The translations under genes and the position numbers were made by a program. The notes below the pieces were generated by a model. That model did no database searches. It was not told the origin of the DNA and was given only the letters and a program-made list of their open reading frames with translations. A stretch of 64,000 nucleotides of DNA, from assembly GCA_963576475.1 (NCBI GenBank), contig OY754968.1:15713116-15777115 (forward strand). The letters run 5' to 3'. Source of the DNA: Molanna angustata. Taxonomy: Eukaryota; Arthropoda; Insecta; Trichoptera; Molannidae. Within the stretch, counting starts at the first letter, position 1. Every line of letters begins with the position of its first letter. Shown here piece after piece: positions 35,901 to 47,421 of the stretch.

Positions 35901-38900
35901 AAATATTTAAAAAAAAGCAGATAAATTTTGTTTTAAAGAACGCGAGAGCATTTTCAAAATTTTGACACGTGATATTATATGAAGATTTTTTTTGTTATTT
36001 ATGGAAAACTAATCAGTTCTATGTTCAAGCTCTTTACATTATAACATGAAATCAAATTACTGAACTTTTCCATACATAGAAATTTATCTAATTACATTAT
36101 TATTCATACTAAATGTTACTATCAGGAATATAAATTTTCTTCCGATAGTATATTTTTATGTTAAGATAGACAAACTATTAATGCAGTATAGTGAAGAATG
36201 CTTATGTTGTATGAAATATTTTAAAAAAAGCAGATAAATTTTGTTTTAAAGAACGCGAGAGCATTTTTCAAATTTTGACAGGTGATATCATATGAAGAAT
36301 TTTTTTGTTATTTATGGAAAGCTAATCAGTTCTATGTTCAAGCTCTTTACATTATATCATGAAATCAAATTACTACACGTTTCCATACATAGAAATTTAT
36401 CTAATTACATTTTTATTCATACTAAATGTTACTATCAGGAATATAAATTTTCTTCCGATAGTATATTTTTATGTTAAGATAAACAAACTATTAATGCAGT
36501 ATAGTGAAGAATGCTTATGTTGTATGAAATATTTAAAAAAAAAGCAGATAAATTTTGTTTTAAAGAACGCGAGAGCATTTTCAAAATTTTGACACGTGAT
36601 ATTATATGAAGATTTTTTTTGTTATTTATGGAAAACTAATCAGTTCTATGTTCAAGCTCTTTACATTATAACATGAAATCAAATTACTGAACTTTTCCAT
36701 ACATAGAAATTTATCTAATTACATTATTATTCATACTAAATGTTACTATCAGGAATATAAATTTTCTTCCGATAGTATATTTTTATGATAAGATAGACAA
36801 ACTTTTAATGCAGTATGGTGTAGAATGCTTATGTTGTATGAAATATTTTAAAAAAAGCAGATAAATTTTGTTCTAAAGAACGCGAGAGCATTTTCCAAAT
36901 TTTGACAGGTGATATCATATGAAGATTTTTTTTGTTATTTATGGAAAGCTAATCAGTTCTATGTTCAAGCTCTTTACATTATAACATGAAATCAAATTAC
37001 TGAACTTTTCCATTCATAGAAATTTATCTAATTACATTTTTATTCATACTAAATGTTACTACCAGGAATATAAATTTTCTTCCGATAGTATATTTTTATG
37101 TTAAGATAAACAAACTATTTATGCAGTATAGTGAAGAATGCTTATGTTGTATGAAATATTTTAAAAAAAGCAGATAAATTTTGTTTTAAAGAACGCGAGA
37201 GCATTTTCAAAATTTTGACACGTGATATTATATGAAGATTTTTTTTGTTATTTATGGAAAGCTAATCAGTTCTATGTTCAAGCTCTTTACATTATAACAT
37301 GAAATCAAATTACTGAACTTTTCCATACATAGAAATTTATCTAATTACATTATTATTCATACTAAATGTTACTATCAGGAATATAAATTTTCTTCCGATA
37401 GTATATTTTTATGTTAAGATAGACAAACTATTAATGCAGTATAGTGAAGAATGCTTATGTTGTATGAAATATTTAAAAAAAAGCAGATAAATTTTGTTTT
37501 AAAGAACGCGAGAGCATTTTTCAAATTTTGACAGGTGATATCATATGAAGAATTATTTTGTTATTTATGGAAAGCTAATCAGTTCTATGTTCAAGCTCTT
37601 TACATTATATCATGAAATCAAATTACTACACGTTTCCATACATAGAAATTTATCTAATTACATTTTTATTCATACTAAATGTTACTATCAGGAATATAAA
37701 TTTTCTTCCGATAGTATATTTTTATGTTAAGATAAACAAACTATTAATGCAGTATAGTGAAGAATGCTTATGTTGTATGAAATATTTAAAAAAAAAGCAG
37801 ATAAATTTTGTTTTAAAGAACGCGAGAGCATTTTCAAAATTTTGACACGTGATATTATATGAAGATTTTTTTTGTTATTTATGGAAAGCTAATCAGTTCT
37901 ATGTTCAAGCTCTTTACATTATAACATTAAAACCAAATTACTGAACTTTTCCATACATAGAAATTTATCTAATTACATTATTATTCATACTAAATGTTAC
38001 TATCAGGAATATAAATTTTCTTCCGATAGTATATTTTTATGTTAAGATAGACAAACTATTAATGCAGTATAGTGAAGAATGCTTATGTTGTATGAAATAT
38101 TTTAAAAAAAGCAGATAAATTTTGTTTTAAAGAACGCGAGAGCATTTTTCAAATTTTGACAGGTGATATCATATGAAGAATTTTTTTGTTATTTATGGAA
38201 AGCTAATCAGTTCTATGTTCAAGCTCTTTACATTATATCATGAAATCAAATTACTACACGTTTCCATACATAGAAATTTATCTAATTACATTTTTATTCA
38301 TACTAAATGTTACTATCAGGAATATAAATTTTCTTCCGATAGTATATTTTTATGTTAAGATAAACAAACTATTAATGCAGTATAGTGAAGAATGCTTATG
38401 TTGTATGAAATATTTAAAAAAAAAGCAGATAAATTTTGTTTTAAAGAACGCGAGAGCATTTTCAAAATTTTGACACGTGATATTATATGAAGATTTTTTT
38501 TGTTATTTATGGAAAACTAATCAGTTCTATGTTCAAGCTCTTTACATTATAACATGAAATCAAATTACTGAACTTTTCCATACATAGAAATTTATCTAAT
38601 TACATTATTATTCATACTAAATGTTACTATCAGGAATATAAATTTTCTTCCGATAGTATATTTTTATGATAAGATAGACAAACTTTTAATGCAGTATGGT
38701 GTAGAATGCTTATGTTGTATGAAATATTTTAAAAAAAGCAGATAAATTTTGTTCTAAAGAACGCGAGAGCATTTTCCAAATTTTGACAGGTGATATCATA
38801 TGAAGATTTTTTTTGTTATTTATGGAAAGCTAATCAGTTCTATGTTCAAGCTCTTTACATTATAACATGAAATCAAATTACTGAACTTTTCCATTCATAG

Positions 38901-39639
38901 AAATTTATCTAATTACATTTTTATTCATACTAAATGTTACTACCAGGAATATAAATTTTCTTCCGATAGTATATTTTTATGTTAAGATAAACAAACTATT
39001 AATGCAGTATAGTGAAGAATGCTTATGTTGTATGAAATATTTTAAAAAAAGCAGATAAATTTTGTTTTAAAGAACGCGAGAGCATTTTCAAAATTTTGAC
39101 ACGTGATATTATATGAAGATTTTTTTTGTTATTTATGGAAAGCTAATCAGTTCTATGTTCAAGCTCTTTACATTATAACATGAAATCAAATTACTGAACT
39201 TTTCCATACATAGAAATTTATCTAATTACATTATTATTCATACTAAATGTTACTATCAGGAATATAAATTTTCTTCCGATAGTATATTTTTATGTTAAGA
39301 TAGACAAACTATTAATGCAGTATAGTGAAGAATGCTTATGTTGTATGAAATATTTAAAAAAAAGCAGATAAATTTTGTTTTAAAGAACGCGAGAGCATTT
39401 TTCAAATTTTGACAGGTGATATCATATGAAGAATTTTTTTGTTATTTATGGAAAGCTAATCAGTTCTTTGTTCAAGTTCTTAACATTATATCATGAAATC
39501 AAATTACTACACGTTTCCATACATAGAAATTTATCTAATTACATTTTTATTCATACTAAATGTTACTATCAGGAATATAAATTTTCTTCCGATGGTATAT
39601 TTTTATGTTAAGATAGACAAACTATTAATGCAGTATAGT
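32965..39639 (+). repeat. Satellite array 3, longest
   Basis: About 22 monomers of about 313 bp in the same A/B alternation, with spacing near 627 or multiples (33472, 34099, 34726, 35666, 36292, 37545, 38173, 39426 for one class). Longer identical segments of about 1253 bp recur, for example around 36600-37545 and 38480-39426, which shows nested higher-order amplification. Confidence 0.9.
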
Positions 39640-40528
39640 GAAGACTGCTTATGTTGTATGAAATATTTTAAAAAAAGCAGATAAATTTTGTTTCAAAGAG
39701 CGTTAGAGCATTTTGACAATGTTGACACGTGATATCATATGAAGAAATTATATGATATCTATGAAAAGCTAATCAGTTCTAAGTTCAAGCTATTAATATT
39801 CTTCTATCAATATGAAATCAATGAACTGATCATTGCCAAATATAAAAAAATTCTCTTGTTACATATAAGTTTCATACAAATATCCATTAAATAAAATATA
39901 ATTTTTGAAACCGTTGAATATTTTTCTTTTAACATTGACCAACTTTGAATACAATTTTATGAAGATTCTTGGTGTTGTATAAATAGTTGAAACCAAATTA
40001 AAATATCTCTAATTTCCAGGTCGTGAGAGCATTTTTTCAGTTTTAATAGATGAAATCATAAAGAAACATTGGGAAAAAATGAACCGTTGTCTATGGAAAA
40101 CTAATCAGCTCTAAGTTTATGGACTTAACACATGTGATATCAATATAAAGTCAATCGGACTTATAGTTTGGGCTGCAGAGAGGACACAAAAAAAAAACAA
40201 CGTAAATGATGAATTCATAGAGAAGAAATCAAAAGTTGTCTATGGAAAACTAATCAGCTCTAGGTCTTTGCACTTTACACATATGATGTTAATATGAAGT
40301 CGATCAGACTTATAGTTTGGGCTGTAGAGAGGACACAAAAAAGATAAATGCTACGGCGTACGGCGTACGGCGTACGGCGTACAGCGTATACGCCATACAC
40401 ACAAACACATCACGACGAAACTCATAGTGTGCATTCTCTACATGATACCCATTGAGAAATTGATGTAAAAAAATACGCTTAAATTTTGCGAAATCATGAC
40501 TCTCCCCTATTCCATAGTGTGGAGAGTA
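39640..40528 (+). repeat. End block, copy 3 (inner end of left arm)
   Basis: As in copies 1 and 2, but the ACGGCGT minisatellite (40353-40380) has four units instead of two. It ends at the hairpin and GTGTGGAGAGTA. Confidence 0.9.
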
Positions 40529-41006
40529 AAAAATTACTTATGTGATTTCATAAGAATATTTCACATCGATTTAATTTTTCATGAAATAAGTAACTAACGT
40601 GGAAATGACTAATATATTACATATACCTATAGGTATTATATCAATGTTGTTCCTGTCACTCTTATTCAATAATAACAACAAAAAATAATAATGACATTCG
40701 GTCTAATATCAATATATTCAAGAAACAGAGCCATTCTAGATTCTTCTCATCATTCATCGATTCTAAGGCAACTAACAGGTTTATAACTAATATTAATCTA
40801 AGACCCAATTACATTTTCAAATTTTGCATATTCGTAGTCATATGTTAAAAAGCAGACAGTCAAATACAGTTAAATTATATTAGTCAAAAAGTTAAATTTG
40901 CGTTACGTCATCCATTATTGTCGTCCACTTCATCTGAGATACTTCTACGGATTTATCTTTCAAGAAATCACGTCTTCCGGTCATCGTATCATATAATAAA
41001 CCTTTT
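40529..41006. other. 478-bp spacer between the inverted arms
   Basis: Unique AT-rich sequence without an open frame or repeat of note. In the foldback reading this is the loop; in the two-copy reading it is host DNA between two insertions. Confidence 0.7.
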
Positions 41007-42701
41007 TACTCTCCACACTATGGAATAGGGGAGAGTCATGATTTCGCAAAATTTAAGCGTATTTTTTTTACATCAATTTCTCAATGGGTATCATGTAGAG
41101 AATGCACACTATGAGTTTCGTCGTGATGTGTTTGTGTGTATGGCGTATACGCTGTACGCCGTACGCCGTACGACGTAGCATTTATCTTTTTTGTGTCCTC
41201 TCTACAGCCCAAACTATAAGTCTGATCGACTTCATATTAACATCATATGTGAAAAGTGCAAAGACCTAGAGCTGATTAGTTTTCCATAGACAACTTTTGA
41301 TTTCTTCTCTATGAATTCATCATTTACGTTGTTTTTTTTTTGTGTCCTCTCTGCAGCCCAAACTATAAGTCCGATTGACTTCATATTGATATCACATGTG
41401 TTAAGTCCATAAACTTAGAGCTGATTAGTTTTCCATAGACAACGGTTCATTTTTTCCCAATGTTTCTTTATGATTTCATCTATTAAAACTGAAAAAATGC
41501 TCTCACGACCTGGAAATTAGAGATATTTTAATTTGGTTTCAACGATTTATACAACACCAAGAATCTTCATAAAATTGTATTCAAAGTTGGTCAATGTTAA
41601 AAGAAAAATATTCAACGGTTTCAAAAATTATATTTTATTTAATGGATATTTGTATGAAACTTATATGTAACAACAGAATTTTTTTATATTTGGCAATGTT
41701 CAGTTCATTGATTTCATATTGATATAAGAATATTAATAGCTTGAACTTAGAACTGATTAGCTTTTCATAGATATCATAAAATTTCTTCATATGATATCAC
41801 GTGTCAACATTGTCAAAATGCTCTAACGCTCTTTGAAACAAAATTTATCTGCTTTTTTTAAAATATTTCATACAACATAAGCAGTCTTCACTATACTGCA
41901 TTAAAAGTTTGTCTATCTTAACATAAAAATATACTATCGGAAGAAAATTTATATTCCTGATAGTAACATTTAGTATGAATAAAAATGTAATTAGATAAAT
42001 TTCTATGTATGGAAACGTTCAGTAATTTGATTTCATGTTATAATGTAAAGAGCTTGAACATAGAACTGATAAGCTTTCCATAAATAACAAAAAAAATCTT
42101 CATATGATATCACCTGTCAAAATTTGGAAAATGCTCTCGCGTTCTTTAGAACAAAATTTATCTGCTTTTTTTAAAATATTTCATACAACATAAGCATTCT
42201 TCACTATACTGCATTAATAGTTTGTTTATCTTAACATAAAAATATACTATCGGAAGAAAATTTATATTCCTGATAGTAATATTTAGTATGAATAAAAATG
42301 TAATTAGATAAATTTCTATGTATGGAAACGTTCAGTAATTTGATTTCATGTTATAATGTAAAGAGCTTGAACATAGAACTGATTAGCTTTCCATAAATAA
42401 CAAAAAAATTCTTCATATAATATCACGTGTCAAAATTTTGAAAATGCTCTCGCGTTCTTTAAAACAAAATTTATCTGCTTTTATTTAAATATTTCATACA
42501 ACATTAGAATTCTACACCATACTGCATTAATAGTTTGTCTATCTTAACATAAAAATATACTATCGTAAGAAAATTTATATTCCTGGTAGTAAAATTTAGA
42601 ATGAATAAAATATTTCATATAACATAAGCATATTTTACCATATTGAGATTGTCAATATTTGTGGTGTGGAGAGTTTAGTGTTGGCCACAACCCACTCGTT
42701 T
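41007..42701 (-). mobile_element. Right arm: inverted, barely expanded copy
   Basis: Inverse of the left arm: hairpin end, end block (ACGCCGT units near 41155-41175), diverged monomers, about three satellite monomers (phased around 41935, 42250 and 42555), then the outer end. About 30 bp near 42605-42650 are absent from the left outer end, so the arms are not mechanical copies there. Confidence 0.85.
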
Positions 42702-43789
42702 ATTACTAGTCTATAGTAGGCTAAATAGATAATTGTAAAATATTTTCCCCAGAACCCTCTAAAGATACGTTTTTGAAATGAGGAAGAGCATATTTTTGCA
42801 TTTTTATTCTATTGCGTGACTTTTTTTAAATTTATATTTATTAAATAGGTACTTTTCTTATAAAATTAGTTTTCCAACTGTCGATTTGTTGAAGAGAATT
42901 TTATTTTTTTAATATATCGACAAAGTATCAAACCAAGATACGCAAGATTTGTATGCAGGGTCTGTATTTTTCACGTTTTTTTCAACTTTGAAGTCAAAAA
43001 ACACCAACTTAGAGGCTTCGCAGCATATAATATTTTCTATATACGGATTTACTCAGAATTCGGAGTAGAACATTTAGTGTGTCTGTGTGTGTCCCCCCCT
43101 TTCCCCCTTATAACTTTTGATCCGCTCAATTCGCAGAGCCCAAAATTTAAGAATAATAGAAAGTTATAGGCCTACAAAACTTTTATACTCACAATATTGA
43201 TTTTTTTTTTCAGTCAGGGGTTATTTATTTTTGAATTTTTACTTTATTTTTCCATACATCTCAAAAACAATAAAAGCTAGAATGCTGAAAGTTGTCATAA
43301 ATATAGACCGATACAAAATCTCAATTTTTATTTCAAATAAGTTCCAGAGTTTCTCAAACATTTTTTATTAAGAAAAACATATTTTTCATGATAAATTTGT
43401 GTGTTTAGCTGCATATATTTCCAAAGTTTTTAAAAATATCGAAAAAGCTGAAACATCCTTACTAGAAAATTTATTTTTTATAAAAAATATGAACATTGTA
43501 GCAGTACATCTCAAACCTTTTTAACAATTTTTCTAAAAATTGAATTTAATACGATATCGTTTCATACAATTTGTAAGGCAGTATACACTACACATTATCA
43601 CACTCAATAGTTTGATACCTACTTAATCTCTAAACATACATCATACTATTTTCATATTATGGGCATGAAAAACTCCATACTGTCCTATCCTGACATACTG
43701 ACCTACATGTTTTATATAGAAATAAAATATCTTAAAATGTTTATAAATTTGTGTTTATAGTTTGGTACCTACGTATTCTTCAATTATAC
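42702..43789. other. No gene recognised
   Basis: AT-rich sequence with no coding or repeat identified. Confidence 0.4.
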
Positions 43790-44660
43790 AGACTATAGCC
43801 ATCGACAGTTGGATCACTTGTGTTACATGCAACTAGTTTATATATTATCATCGGAAGCAACTATATATTATGTAGGTATATAATTTTTTAGCAAAATTGA
43901 ATGATGGGTAATGGTTTAAAATTTGATTGAACAAAAGCATTATAAAAAGTCTTATGTTGGCCACATTCCATTCGTTTTTATATGCTTATTTTCACCAAGT
44001 GTGGATTTAGTTTATAATATTTCTGCAAAATTTGTTGATGGGAAACGGTTTTAAATTTGATTGAACAAAAGCGTTGTAAGGTATTGTTTTGGCCACAACC
44101 CACTGATTTATTTTACTGTCATCGGAAGCAAGTATGTATACAATATTGCTACATTGGACTATTGGAAGTGTAAAGTTGATTGAACTTTTTGTTAATTGAT
44201 TTAGATGGGTCGGTGGCTGAGCGGTTAGCGCGCTGGGTTAGTAATCCAGTGGTCGCGAGTTCGAATCCTGCCTCGACCGATTTCGTTCACCTATAGCACA
44301 AGCATTTATTTGCTTATATTAGAGAACGTAGTAAGATGTATATGTACTTGTTTAACAAGGACATATTCATTTTTTATAAAAAAAAAAATCACAACTCATT
44401 CATTTTAACAACTCATATTTTCATCAAGTGGGTATAAAACGTAAGCAATATTGAGTTTTGCAAAGCACTTTGAAATTTTATTAAATATAGTTGACCACAA
44501 CGCCCACATTTTTATATACTATCATCGGGAGTAAATATGTATACGAAATTTCAGCATATTGGAATATGGAATGTGGTTTAATATTTTATTTAATATAATC
44601 TTGTGAAGATCTAAGTGTTGGCCACAACCACCATGTTCTTACATATTATCATCATTATTG
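43790..44660. repeat. Degenerate tandem array, about 130-150-bp unit, sharing the outer-end motif
   Basis: Successive units carry TATCATCGGAAGCAA (or CATCGGGAGTAA), a GATTGAAC segment, then GTTGGCCACA with a (C)CCACT-like end (43952, 44082, 44507 and 44610). The GTTGGCCACAACCCACT phrase is the outer terminus of the giant element. A family A SINE interrupts the array at 44203-44378. Units are well diverged, so this is older than the 313-bp satellite. Confidence 0.6.
44203..44378 (+). mobile_element. tRNA-derived SINE, family A copy 2
   Basis: The tRNA-like head has CGGTGGCTGAGCGGTTAG, an anticodon loop TTAGTAA in a five-pair stem (anticodon AGT, threonine) and GAGTTCGAATCC. The acceptor GGTCGG pairs with the downstream TCGACC. 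A body shared with 2652-2836 follows. Better preserved than copy 1. Confidence 0.85.
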
Positions 44661-45744
44661 TCATTACATTTCCTTCACATAAAAATATTGTAGGTATATC
44701 ACAGATTTGGTGATATACAATATTTGTTCGTGTTTCATACATGAGAAGGTAATGAGTGTGCATATTTGTGTACATCTTTGAGAGCCTTTGTTATACCTCT
44801 AAATTCAGTGATATTCGGAAATTACTGAGATAGTATTTATTCGTATAAACATTAATTTAATATTAAGTCTGCAAATAACAAAATGGAAAAATTTTATTGC
44901 AGCGAACTATCAAGACAACAATAAAATAAGGTTGTATAAATTAGAAATGAAGATATATATTTATATTGCTTCTTTGTTATCTTGGTATAAAATATAGTGC
45001 CAGATTTGGGTCATTGAATTTATTTCGTTTCATAATCGTACATCTGATTTGTTTGAAAATACGTTTTGTTGGTTGGCAAATAAACAATTCAACAAATTCG
45101 TAGTTTTGTTGGTTGGCAAATAAACAATTCAACAAATTCGTAGTTTTGATGTCAAAACCTATTTCGCAATTAAAATGATTTGTTCCTTCATTGGGTGTAA
45201 TTAAACAAAACTTTTGCACTTCCAGACACTACTTGTGGACATTTGAAAACCCCGAAATTGTTCATAACATTCAGTAGACCTTTTATTTATTTGAATATAA
45301 GACAATATTAAATTTGAAACGAATTATATAATATGTCGGTAAAATTGTCATTGCGAAAAGAAATCACCGAAACGTTAAAAGTAAGAGAATATGTATTATA
45401 ATTGAATGTAGGTACTATTAAAAGGTTTCAGGGTGTGACATGAACAAATCCTATAGCATCTGATTTAATAATGATCTGTACCGTAGGTAATACAAATTAT
45501 GTCTGAAGCGATTCCTGAAACGTTTGGTATACCAAGATCACAGACTTCGGGAAATACCACATCCCAATTTCACCTCATATTATCTTGTACAACACCATTT
45601 GGGCGGATACCCATATAAATAATGCATTACCTTGGGAATGAAATATTAAAAATATACAATAGTAGGTACAAATTTTTTTAACATATTTCAATAGGTACAT
45701 AGTACACATATTATTCATTCTCTATACATAGTAATGATTATCCG
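44661..45744. other. No gene recognised
   Basis: AT-rich sequence. The only structure seen is a two-unit tandem duplication at 45063-45142. Confidence 0.4.
45063..45142. repeat. Tandem duplication, 40-bp unit x2
   Basis: Two exact 40-bp units starting GTTTTGTTGGTTGGCAAATA, with the first bases of a third unit following. Confidence 0.9.
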
Positions 45745-46376
45745 AGTGACATAAGTGTACTAATCCACGCTCGTGATGCTGCCTGTTGCTTGGGTTCTTG
45801 TAGTGATAGCTGTTCTAAACTCAAGATTGCTAACAATGTCAAATATCTGGGAATAATAATAGATAAAAATCTTAAATGGAAAGAGCAAATAGAGACAGTG
45901 GTAAAGAGGATAAGAAAATTAACATACATATTTCTTGAAATCAAAAATTACATGTCATTAAAGCATTTACAGTATTCTGTCACAAGTTGTATTTGTTACA
46001 GTATTTGTTACAGTATTCTGTCACAAGTTGGGGAGCAGCCTATGATACCAGCCTGGGGTGTGTGGATGTTGCGCAGAAGTTGATTATTAAAATAATTCTC
46101 GGAAAACGCAGAGACTATCCCTCTGAACAATTATTCATAGATTTCAAATTTTTAAAATTCAAAAATATTTTCAAAAAATTTGCTATTTTACAAGTACTAC
46201 AAGAACCTGAGCACCATAGATTTATAATTAAAAATCGGACCCGATATAGATTTTTATTTTTCCAAGATAGAAGGTAGAGAAAAGTGTTTTAATGACCTTC
46301 CTCTAGATATAAGAAAAACAACTGACTCTAGACAACTCATAAATAAAATAAAACAACATTTTAAAACAGATATTTA
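45745..46376 (+). pseudogene. CR1-like RT C-terminal fragment
   Basis: The frame reads CSKLKIANNVKYLGIIIDKN, LKWKEQIETVVKRIRKLTY, then (shifted) SWGAAYDTSLGCVDVAQKLI and [13 protein letters not shown], ending KQHFKTDI and a stop at 46374-46376. This is the thumb and C-terminal domain of a CR1-like reverse transcriptase. At 45971-46035 a segment (CAGTATTCTGTCACAAGTTG) is duplicated in tandem, which breaks the frame. The 3' UTR starts at 46377 and resumes beyond the inserted material, ending near 48005. Confidence 0.75.
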
Positions 46377-46387
46377 AATCACTTGTA

Positions 46388-46776
<389 letters not shown>

Positions 46777-46805
46777 ATTCTTCAGGCTTTCGCGGAGAGG
46801 AGTAA

Positions 46806-46956
46806 ATGATGCGTCGATTTCTCGGGTACTCCGCGTCGTAGTTTTATGGTTCCTCCTGGAACCGTGTCCCTGACGTTTCGACTGGACGTTGCCAGTCATC
46901 CTCAGAAGGGTAGTGGTGGCTTCTTCAGTAGTCTTCGGCTGCGTCGATAAGGCGTA
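46806..46956 (-). repeat. Palindrome left arm (151 bp), Penelope-like terminal sequence
   Basis: Perfect inverse of 47277-47427. It carries on the minus strand a hammerhead-like motif (46868-46910). G+C is much higher than its surroundings. Before the 307-bp insertion the two arms would have been separated by a single base. Penelope-like elements have terminal repeats in direct or inverted order that contain hammerhead motifs, so I infer that source. Confidence 0.8.
46868..46910 (-). ncRNA. Hammerhead-ribozyme-like motif, palindrome left arm
   Basis: On the minus strand CTGAGGA (CUGANGA core), a six-pair stem II (GACTGG/CCAGTC), then GAAACGTC with a two-pair stem III and cleavage expected after GTC. 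Stem I is CCTT paired with AGGG. One extra U lies between the core and stem II. The very short stem III is typical of Penelope-associated hammerheads, which are thought to work as dimers. Confidence 0.65.
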
Positions 46957-46967
46957 GTACGCCTTAT

Positions 46968-47274
46968 CTTGGTATTAGTTCTATTGAAATTTATTTGATT
47001 ATCGACGCGTTTCGTGCAAGGCGCATCGTCAGAATAATACTCATCAAGACTGAGACTGGTGGTTATATACAAAATTGACATGACAGGTGTATAAAAATGT
47101 TGGTTTAATAACGGTTAAAAAATAAGTTATATAATGGAAATGAATTTACAAATCTACGTTTTATTACAATGAAAGTAGTTGGGTGACTGGTTGCCTGTCT
47201 TAATAACACTTAACTGATTCTCCTTCTTCTCTGTTCCTCCACAACCTCTATCTTCTTTCAGTTAATGTTGGTAT
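46968..47274 (-). mobile_element. 307-bp non-autonomous Penelope-like element, copy 1
   Basis: It is flanked by a 12-bp target duplication, AGTACGCCTTAT (46956-46967 and 47275-47286), inside the palindrome. Identical by eye to 51659-51965. On the minus strand it ends with a hammerhead-like motif followed by TAATCAAATAAATTTC. It encodes no protein of its own and is probably mobilised in trans or a 5'-truncated Penelope-like copy. Confidence 0.75.
46998..47038 (-). ncRNA. Hammerhead-ribozyme-like motif, 307-bp element copy 1
   Basis: Minus strand: CTGACGA core, a short imperfect stem II (TGCGCCTTGCAC), GAAACGCGTC, with stem III CG/CG and cleavage after GTC. Stem I pairs ATTATT with GATAAT (one G-U). 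The core residues are all present, while stem II is weak. Confidence 0.65.
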
Positions 47275-47276
47275 AG

Positions 47277-47421
47277 TACGCCTTATCGACGCAGCCGAAG
47301 ACTACTGAAGAAGCCACCACTACCCTTCTGAGGATGACTGGCAACGTCCAGTCGAAACGTCAGGGACACGGTTCCAGGAGGAACCATAAAACTACGACGC
47401 GGAGTACCCGAGAAATCGACG

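Larger units (their letters stand above)
26891..42701. mobile_element. 15.8-kb compound inverted element with satellite-expanded left arm
   Basis: The two ends are perfect inverted copies for about 54 bp (26891-26944 and 42648-42701), starting AAACGAGTGGGTTGTGGCCA. The left arm runs to 40528. A 478-bp spacer follows, then the right arm (41007-42701) repeats the left arm's terminal blocks in inverse order. Both inner ends finish in the same hairpin-forming sequence (CTCTCCACACTATGG and AATAGGGGAGAG). The left arm holds about 37 monomers of about 313 bp, the right arm about 3. No transposase is encoded. Two readings fit. One is a foldback-type transposon like Drosophila Tetris. The other is two tail-to-tail copies of a Helentron-like non-autonomous element, since subterminal inverted repeats, a terminal hairpin and central tandem repeats are Helentron traits. 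The solo copies favour the second. Confidence 0.75.

Noticed and set aside
27775..39684. Repeated 61-77-codon frames in the satellite monomers as a multicopy small-protein family
   Set aside because: The frames exist only because monomers are near identical. B-type monomers lose them by single bases, and the translation is low-complexity with no motif or start context.
26891..42701. CRISPR array or phage-like repeat system
   Set aside because: Monomers are about 313 bp without unique spacers, in an insect-type genome. It is satellite DNA.
26891..42701. Maverick/Polinton or a DNA virus with inverted termini
   Set aside because: No polymerase, integrase, capsid or ATPase frame exists anywhere inside; the interior is satellite and diverged repeat only.
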